The position numbers and the translations under genes are program-made. This document shows, piece after piece, positions 14,301 through 18,579 of a stretch of 18,579 nt of DNA. Location of the stretch: positions 1 to 18,579 of the forward strand of contig DBDP01000037.1 in NCBI GenBank assembly GCA_002293625.1, read 5' to 3'. Position 1 is the first letter of the stretch, and each line of letters starts with the position of its first letter. The DNA is from Clostridiales bacterium UBA929 (GTDB lineage Bacteria > Bacillota > Clostridia > Oscillospirales > UBA929). The notes beneath the pieces were generated by a model. It did no database searches. It saw only the letters and a list, made by a program, of their open reading frames with translations, and was not told the DNA's origin.

Positions 14301-17300
14301 CCCGCACAGCTTCTACACCGATGCCGAAGGTAACGATTGCGTACACATCTTCATCCCGAACGTCATTGCGGAGACTGCGTCTGACGGCGCGGCGATAACC
14401 GTTACCGTCAAAGACGAAGACGGCAGGGATATCCTCCTGCCGGAAGACGCGCCGGCGAGTACGCCCGCCACCCAATTTAACCCAACCTTCGCCCCCGCGG
14501 CGTACAGCCCGGATTATAACCCCGCGACGCAAACGGCGGCGACCGTCGCAATCCGCTCGCCCCGCCACATCGACAACATAGACATCGCGGCGGCGACGCT
14601 GGACGACAACTACCGGCAGACGCTGCATGTGGACTTTGCGGTTTATCGCAAAGCGCTGGCGGGTTACAACGCTACGCTTGCTTTGGGCGAGGTGTTAAAC
14701 AACTTCAACGCCGCGCCGGTAAACGGGACATTTGCCGGAACCTACGACGGCGGTATATACGAAGAGGACAATGGGGTTCTAAAGGTCATCGGCAATCGCG
14801 AGATTCGCAACCTCACCCTCACCATGAACACAACGATCGCCAATAACGGTTTGTTCTCGCGGAACTCGGGGAGACTGCAAAACATAAATATGACGAATGT
14901 GGATATCTCCGGCGGCGGCAATGGCAACGGCAGCATCGCGGGCAACAGCAGCGGCGCGATTACGAACGTCGGCGTCACAGGCGCAACTATCTCCGGCAGA
15001 AGTGAAACCGGCGGCATCGTGGGCAACAGCACTGGCACTGTTACCATCGCAAATGTTACGGGCGCGGAAATTTCCGGTATTAGTTATGTCGGCGGAATCG
15101 CAGGCAGAGGGAATGTTGCCGGCAGCAATGTCATCAACGTTATTGTAAAGGGAACTTCTGATTATACCGGCGGGATCGTCGGCTACAGCGGAAGGGTCGA
15201 GAATTGTACGGTTACCGGCACACTGAACGCAGAAACCGGCGAGTATACCACCAAAGTCACCGGCGAAAACGAGTACACCGGCGGCATTGTGGGTAGTAAT
15301 AATGCCGGAACGGTTACCGGCTGCAGCGTAAGCGGTATCGTTGTCGAATGCGTTAACGGTAACGCAGGCGGTATTGCGGGGCAGAACTACAATGCCGCCA
15401 GCAAGATTGAAAACAGCAATGTCACCGACGTAATCGTCACCGGCGGGGGACAAGGTGTGGGCGGTATCGTGGGGAGCACCGACGGAACGGTCGATAACGT
15501 TTTTGTCACCAACGCAAAAATAAGCGGCACGTATAGAATCACATCTTCTTTCTCGTGGGGTACGGGCGGCATTGCCGGTGTAGGCAACGGCGCGCGTATT
15601 GACGGCGCGGTAGTCGAAGACAGCGAGGTGACGGGAACTTCAAACGTCGGCGGCATTGTGGGGAGCAAAACCGGCGTCTCCGGCGATATCAGAAATGTGA
15701 TGGTATCGGAAACGACCGTTACCGGGGAGGAAAATATCACCTACACCGCATCCGCCGGCATTATCGGCGCGTACTCCTTTGGCAACACGGGAAACCGTCT
15801 CAATGTAACCAACGCTGTATTCGTAAACTCATCGGATACCGTGCCGATAACCGCCGCTACCAACACCTACGGTATATTGGGGTATGCAAGCACTAGTGCG
15901 AATGTATCTGTCAATAATGTCCTGTACCTTGCGCTCGCGCCAAGGAGTGGCACAAGTATACGCCCGTTTTCACCGAAAGGTATCGGCGCTAACGCCTACT
16001 ACCTCGCGGGTGACTTCATCCGCCCGACCGAAGAACAAGTCAACGGCGATCCACCGCCAGACCCGCCGCTTCGTGACGGTTACAACAAGGAAAACTATAC
16101 CGGCGCGGGTACTCCCCTCAACACGTGGGAATTCTACGATGAGTTTAAGGCTGGCGGCAGGCTGGCGGCGCTGTTTGTAGACGACGCCTGGGAGCAGTAC
16201 GACGGCGACGAGCTGGAGACCGCGGCGAATGTAAACAGCAGTCTAGGCGAACCGACATACAAGAAACACTACCCCTACCCAATCATCAGTTCCCTCGCAG
16301 ACTACATGCCGGATGACCCGCAATGGCCGATCGCGCTGCCGAAGAGAAGCGAGATGAGCATTAAGGACTTCTACTACTACGAGGAGTATTCGGACGGAAC
16401 CTACGGCATATGGGGCTATGATGCGAATAACGAACTTATCGACACGTTAAAATACCACGAAGACGATAACCTCGGCAGCAGGGTTCTGGGCGAAGACGAA
16501 ACCGTCACCGAAGCGGGGTATGTGACGATCCGCGTGACGCCGCTGGAGGATAAGGTGCTGTATGTCGCGGGTTTCGACAAAAAATACTACCGCGTGATGG
16601 AAGGCGTTACCCCGAACGGCTTTGACGACGGAATGCTGCGCTTCTATACCAAGACGGGCGGTAGCAGACCCAAGGATGACGCGAACCCGTATGTCACTCG
16701 AGAATTCATCGACGGAGTGTTAACCGCCTCCGGGAACCCCGACGCATACGCGGCGAAGCTGCCGCTGGGCGGCTTGGACAGCCGTTACTGGCGTCCCAAT
16801 GCGGTAAGCAACGGAGGGCTGCGGCAGGGTGACCCGATAGAGATCATGTACGCAGACGTCAGCGCTGATACCGGTGGGCAGTTAGATTACAGAGGTTCCG
16901 AGGACAGTATGCTGCCGGTGGAGGACGGTTTCCTGCACCCGCTGTTCGCGAAGGGGATCCACTTGGCATCAAACCCCTCCGATGTGAGCAACTACGTCGT
17001 CCGCACCCCGTGGCAGATGCGCAACATTGGGCGTCTCAGCGGCGAAGTGAATAACAACGATAATAACTTCACGGGCGGCAAGACCTTCCGGCAGGAGCTG
17101 GACATTGACTTCGCGGATGACGGTATCGGCGTCCACATGGCAAGCAGTAACAACGAGTATAACAGCACCTTGGGTTATGATATGCAAGTTTACGGTCACG
17201 GTGCGCTGATCGGGCAGTTCAGCGGCATATACGAAGGCGCGAAGCATGAGGTCAAGGGCATTACGGTGAAAGCGCAGGGCAACTACGGCACCCTCATTAC

Positions 17301-18579
17301 CCATAACCACGGCACGGTTAACGATATACGCCTCGTTAACTTCAAAACGAGCGCTGCGATCGAAAGCGCGGGCGCGATAACAACCCAAAACAACGGCACC
17401 ATCAAGGGCTGCATCGTGGAGAATGCGTATTTAAGAGGGAGCAACAACGGGTTGGGCGGTATCGCCGCGGTAAACGCCGGCACCATTGACGATTGCCATG
17501 TAATCGGCGGCGATATCTATCGGGGTAACAACAGTTACGGCGGTATCGCGGGTACGAACACCGGCACGATCAAGAACTCCTCCGTGAAAGGTACTGCGGG
17601 AACCCCTCTTGTTCTCGCGCGACCCAACAACAACATCGCGGCGGGCATCGTGCCGGTCAACGACGGCATCGTGGACGGTTGCTGGATTGACTACGTCACC
17701 ATCGACATGACCGGGCAAAACAACGTCGGAGGCTTGGTCGGCACCAACAATGCCGGCGCGACCGTCACGAAGAGCGGCGCGAAGAACAGCATCGTCACCG
17801 GCAACGATTACGTCGGCGGCGTGGTGGGCAGGAACAACAGCACCGTCGCGATGGATGGCTGCTACAACGAAAACACCGACGTCACGGGGAACCAGTACGT
17901 CGGCGGCATTGTGGGCGGTCTCACGGCCAACGGACAAATTGTGCGTGGCAGCCGCATCGAGAACAGCGAAATAACGGGAACCGGCAGCAATGTCGGCGGC
18001 ATCGCGGGCTACGCCGGGGGCGGTTCCAACTTAGGCGTCACCATCAAAAACTGCCACAACCTCAACGGCAACGTCACGGGTCGCGGGCATGTCGGGGGCA
18101 TTTTGGGTAACAGCGTTCATACCTCCAACACAAGGGTTGAAGGCTGCTCGGTGAAGGGCAGCGCGAACAATAACCGCGTGAAAATCACCGCAACGGCGGG
18201 CAGCGGCGCCGATTATGAATACAACGGCGGCGTCACGGGGCATATCCACGAAGGAAACGGCGACATTATCAATCCGGTGGTGACATACGCGGATATCAGC
18301 AGCCCGGGGTTGAGCTACATCGGCGGCGTCGCCGGAGCGGGAAGCGTAAAAGGCGCGGACGTCGGTTTCGTCAGCGTCAGCGGGAAGGATCGGGTAGCCG
18401 GGGTCGTCGGTGTGGGTTACGGTATCAATGAATCTCATGTGAACGACAGTGTCATCAACGGCACGGGTGGGTATATCGGCGGCATCGGCGGATTTACATA
18501 CGGCTCGGTTATCAACAGCAGTGTCACAAACAGTCAAATCAACGGCGCGAGTCAAGTCGGCGGCATTGCGGGCGAAACG
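11356..18579 (+). CDS. Giant modular pilin with GLUG repeats, putative tip adhesin (3' partial)
   Basis: The frame has no stop from ATG 11356 to the window end, at least 2408 residues (about 250 kDa). GGAGG at 11342-11346 sets the start. The leader MKRIKRGAG precedes FTLVEIIAVLVILAVLAAI, with Phe1, Glu5 and Pro22, so PilD should process it. After the helix come a pilin-like domain with IEYNIRTGVVLSAFYSD (154-170), a strand-rich segment to about 375, and three GLUG-type regions (376-755, 1063-1535, 1876 onward). About thirty YVGGIVG-like turns are visible, each followed by a xGxIxNCxV-type strand. Beta-rich linkers (887-1062, 1662-1875) separate the regions. GLUG repeats occur in bacterial surface adhesins and probably form a beta-helix. 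I infer a surface stalk carried at the pilus tip. The C-terminus lies outside the window. Confidence 0.9.
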   Translation, partial: MKRIKRGAGFTLVEIIAVLVILAVLAAITVPSVAAYLQMGYQTNRMSVARTIFLAAQNQLTEKRITGDFGTYLVDQDGATPSASQGDVYSLLNITADNPTFQDIYGTGASAWSNIGNVHYISMARGAGAPGDPVFDLLNPVMIDKSVLNGAILIEYNIRTGVVLSAFYSDTAMSDTDVWAYSGTGNNSVAGGRPYLNHDERRQGYYGVGTTGTLEDPLPESHVSLHDADGLDLPSFNDGPDHAIYNAQIPNKNNALYAIITVAKKSLNERINISITGTSYNRTVVFANVKANRNDDRVYYIGESGDYEQFIWVIDYVHGDTIHTPANSFSALVGNVSTNDPITVTLKILNADDSVKHEFPPSNSQYPYFSQYGGYTVNTARHLYNIRHFPDKQYTQAGNVNMTAGGGGGVSNFLPIPKQNATDDTSTFKGTYNGMGYTISNLRTNYLESMKVDYIGLFAQSSNTSTIRNMVFVNADIIGYRYIGTVVGNANGAIDNVTVSNSKISSRGPYIGGIAGNTTATITDAHVSGTRSVDPNTGVNESTTIITGNGWRIGGIAGASSGMLGQSGNTPSLTVSGISINGVRLPTTGNSIYIGGIVGELVQGAADTSGSGVTNAWVDQTMILSTDTQTNCVGGIVGRVSGSQHGIANVAVTNSSIEGKGTYGTYAGGVVGEFGMNSTTRLINGAIVAETTVSGYDYVGGIVGISRGGLVQNTVFINSDATVPITATRDYGGISGNYGFVYGQGVNNVLYLAIAPKNPTSGLIIPIYPDAPIVTAANAYYLSGDFIRPTETQVNPPSNPPLRDGYNKELPRNNVGTPLDTWDFYEMFKEGTLPLGAGWTQYGGDELESADNVNNTHDDYVDEYPYPIISSLAAYTPADPAWPIALEENTATATLFYAEKQGDNFLYDVGLLGATNLKTEDGTAHTSANTDIVLYDSYGFNLVGVSGTATYKLTLGGGTEYNLEIDADAETVMDQSTSAATFPHSFYTDAEGNDCVHIFIPNVIAETASDGAAITVTVKDEDGRDILLPEDAPASTPATQFNPTFAPAAYSPDYNPATQTAATVAIRSPRHIDNIDIAAATLDDNYRQTLHVDFAVYRKALAGYNATLALGEVLNNFNAAPVNGTFAGTYDGGIYEEDNGVLKVIGNREIRNLTLTMNTTIANNGLFSRNSGRLQNINMTNVDISGGGNGNGSIAGNSSGAITNVGVTGATISGRSETGGIVGNSTGTVTIANVTGAEISGISYVGGIAGRGNVAGSNVINVIVKGTSDYTGGIVGYSGRVENCTVTGTLNAETGEYTTKVTGENEYTGGIVGSNNAGTVTGCSVSGIVVECVNGNAGGIAGQNYNAASKIENSNVTDVIVTGGGQGVGGIVGSTDGTVDNVFVTNAKISGTYRITSSFSWGTGGIAGVGNGARIDGAVVEDSEVTGTSNVGGIVGSKTGVSGDIRNVMVSETTVTGEENITYTASAGIIGAYSFGNTGNRLNVTNAVFVNSSDTVPITAATNTYGILGYASTSANVSVNNVLYLALAPRSGTSIRPFSPKGIGANAYYLAGDFIRPTEEQVNGDPPPDPPLRDGYNKENYTGAGTPLNTWEFYDEFKAGGRLAALFVDDAWEQYDGDELETAANVNSSLGEPTYKKHYPYPIISSLADYMPDDPQWPIALPKRSEMSIKDFYYYEEYSDGTYGIWGYDANNELIDTLKYHEDDNLGSRVLGEDETVTEAGYVTIRVTPLEDKVLYVAGFDKKYYRVMEGVTPNGFDDGMLRFYTKTGGSRPKDDANPYVTREFIDGVLTASGNPDAYAAKLPLGGLDSRYWRPNAVSNGGLRQGDPIEIMYADVSADTGGQLDYRGSEDSMLPVEDGFLHPLFAKGIHLASNPSDVSNYVVRTPWQMRNIGRLSGEVNNNDNNFTGGKTFRQELDIDFADDGIGVHMASSNNEYNSTLGYDMQVYGHGALIGQFSGIYEGAKHEVKGITVKAQGNYGTLITHNHGTVNDIRLVNFKTSAAIESAGAITTQNNGTIKGCIVENAYLRGSNNGLGGIAAVNAGTIDDCHVIGGDIYRGNNSYGGIAGTNTGTIKNSSVKGTAGTPLVLARPNNNIAAGIVPVNDGIVDGCWIDYVTIDMTGQNNVGGLVGTNNAGATVTKSGAKNSIVTGNDYVGGVVGRNNSTVAMDGCYNENTDVTGNQYVGGIVGGLTANGQIVRGSRIENSEITGTGSNVGGIAGYAGGGSNLGVTIKNCHNLNGNVTGRGHVGGILGNSVHTSNTRVEGCSVKGSANNNRVKITATAGSGADYEYNGGVTGHIHEGNGDIINPVVTYADISSPGLSYIGGVAGAGSVKGADVGFVSVSGKDRVAGVVGVGYGINESHVNDSVINGTGGYIGGIGGFTYGSVINSSVTNSQINGASQVGGIAGET
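12481..13620 (+). repeat. GLUG repeat region 1 of the giant pilin
   Basis: The region opens with NTARHLYNIRHF, then FKGTYNGMGYTISNLR and GLFAQSSNTSTIRNM, the usual entry signature of GLUG domains. About eight GG(I/V)xG turns follow at irregular spacing, among them YIGGIAG, YIGGIVG, CVGGIVG, YAGGVVG and YVGGIVG. It ends with a VNNVLYLAIAP strand. DNA repeats are diverged, so the array is a protein-level repeat rather than a recent tandem expansion. Confidence 0.85.
13684..13791 (+). repeat. Duplicated linker in the giant pilin, copy 1
   Basis: The segment encodes ANAYYLSGDFIRPTETQVN and RDGYNKE. It matches the segment at 15988-16092 at both protein and DNA level, including an identical run GACTTCATCCGCCCGACCGA. 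Protein similarity continues downstream (WDFYEMFKEG, GGDELESADNVN, YPYPIISSLAAY, WPIAL), to about 14013. Confidence 0.85.
14542..15960 (+). repeat. GLUG repeat region 2 of the giant pilin
   Basis: The entry signature is VAIRSPRHIDNI, then FAGTYDGGIY, IRNLTL and GLFSRNSGRLQNINM. About ten GGI-type turns follow (TGGIVGNSTG, YVGGIAG, YTGGIVGYSG, YTGGIVGSN and others). It ends with VNNVLYLALAP, matching the end of region 1. The shared start, end and following linker show that regions 1 and 2 with their linkers are copies of one large module. Confidence 0.85.
15988..16092 (+). repeat. Duplicated linker in the giant pilin, copy 2
   Basis: It encodes ANAYYLAGDFIRPTEEQVN and RDGYNKEN, the counterpart of 13684-13791. 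Downstream similarity (WEFYDEFKAGG, DGDELETAANVN, YPYPIISSLADY, WPIAL) runs to about 16340. The sequence then departs into a unique linker (EMSIKDFYYYEEYSDG) without a match in copy 1. Confidence 0.85.
16981..18579 (+). repeat. GLUG repeat region 3 of the giant pilin (runs off the window)
   Basis: The entry signature is YVVRTPWQMRNIGRLSG, then FRQELDIDF, LIGQFSGIYEG and VKGITVKAQGNYGTLI. About thirteen GGI-type turns follow, longer and more regular than in regions 1 and 2 (VGGLVGTNNAG, VGGVVGRNNS, VGGIVGG, VGGIAGY, VGGILGN). Several are paired with GCS/NC strands (GCIVENAYL, DCHVIGG, GCYNEN, NCHNLNG). The array is still open at the right edge. Confidence 0.85.

Noticed and set aside
13747..14628. 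293-codon open frame on the minus strand
   Set aside because: It lies antisense within the giant pilin frame, has low-complexity Val/Arg composition, and no ribosome binding site or domain is visible. It is a shadow of GC-biased codons.
12781..18579. CRISPR array or recent DNA tandem repeats
   Set aside because: The periodic GGI/GIVG signal is protein-level, irregularly spaced and diverged in DNA, within one open frame.

Overview
The window is one strand of a type IV pilus (T4P) locus from a Gram-positive bacterium, most likely an uncultured member of the Clostridia. The reasons are the absence of any outer-membrane genes (no PilQ secretin, no PilP lipoprotein), a fused PilM-PilN protein of the kind seen in clostridial pilus clusters, strong GGAGG-type ribosome binding sites, and a large GLUG-repeat protein carrying a prepilin leader. 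The genus cannot be read from the sequence. All convincing genes lie on the + strand and most are spaced or overlapped like one operon.

Layout. Positions 1-251 hold the end of an unrecognised gene and a doubtful short frame. A near-consensus promoter (259-287) precedes pilB, the extension ATPase with an N-terminal MshEN (c-di-GMP-binding type) domain. A 99-bp folded intergenic element separates pilB from pilT, the retraction ATPase. A PIN-domain protein and a 59-residue partner, coupled by overlapping start and stop codons, form a probable toxin-antitoxin cassette between pilT and the pilins. Two pilin genes follow, then pilD (prepilin peptidase), a spacer with hairpin repeats, pilC (platform), a second spacer with a 14-bp inverted repeat, pilMN, pilO and three minor pilins (PilX/GspK-like, PilV/GspI-like, PilW/GspJ-like).

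From 11356 to the end of the window runs a single open frame of at least 2408 codons with no stop. It starts with a textbook prepilin leader and pilin helix (Glu5, Pro22), then carries three GLUG-type repeat regions separated by beta-rich linkers. It is too long and too incomplete to appear as a closed ORF, but it fills about 39% of the window. I infer that it is a modular tip pilin or adhesin presented by the pilus encoded upstream.

How the genes fit together: PilD cleaves and methylates the six prepilins. PilMN, PilO and PilC form the membrane machine. PilB polymerises pilins and PilT retracts them. The PilX/V/W-like trio probably starts the fibre and may place the giant pilin at its tip. 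The MshEN domain suggests that extension is tuned by cyclic di-GMP. The PIN pair looks like a later insertion. The most unusual items are the giant modular pilin with its internal duplication, and the three unrelated fold-back elements in the operon's three largest internal spacers.
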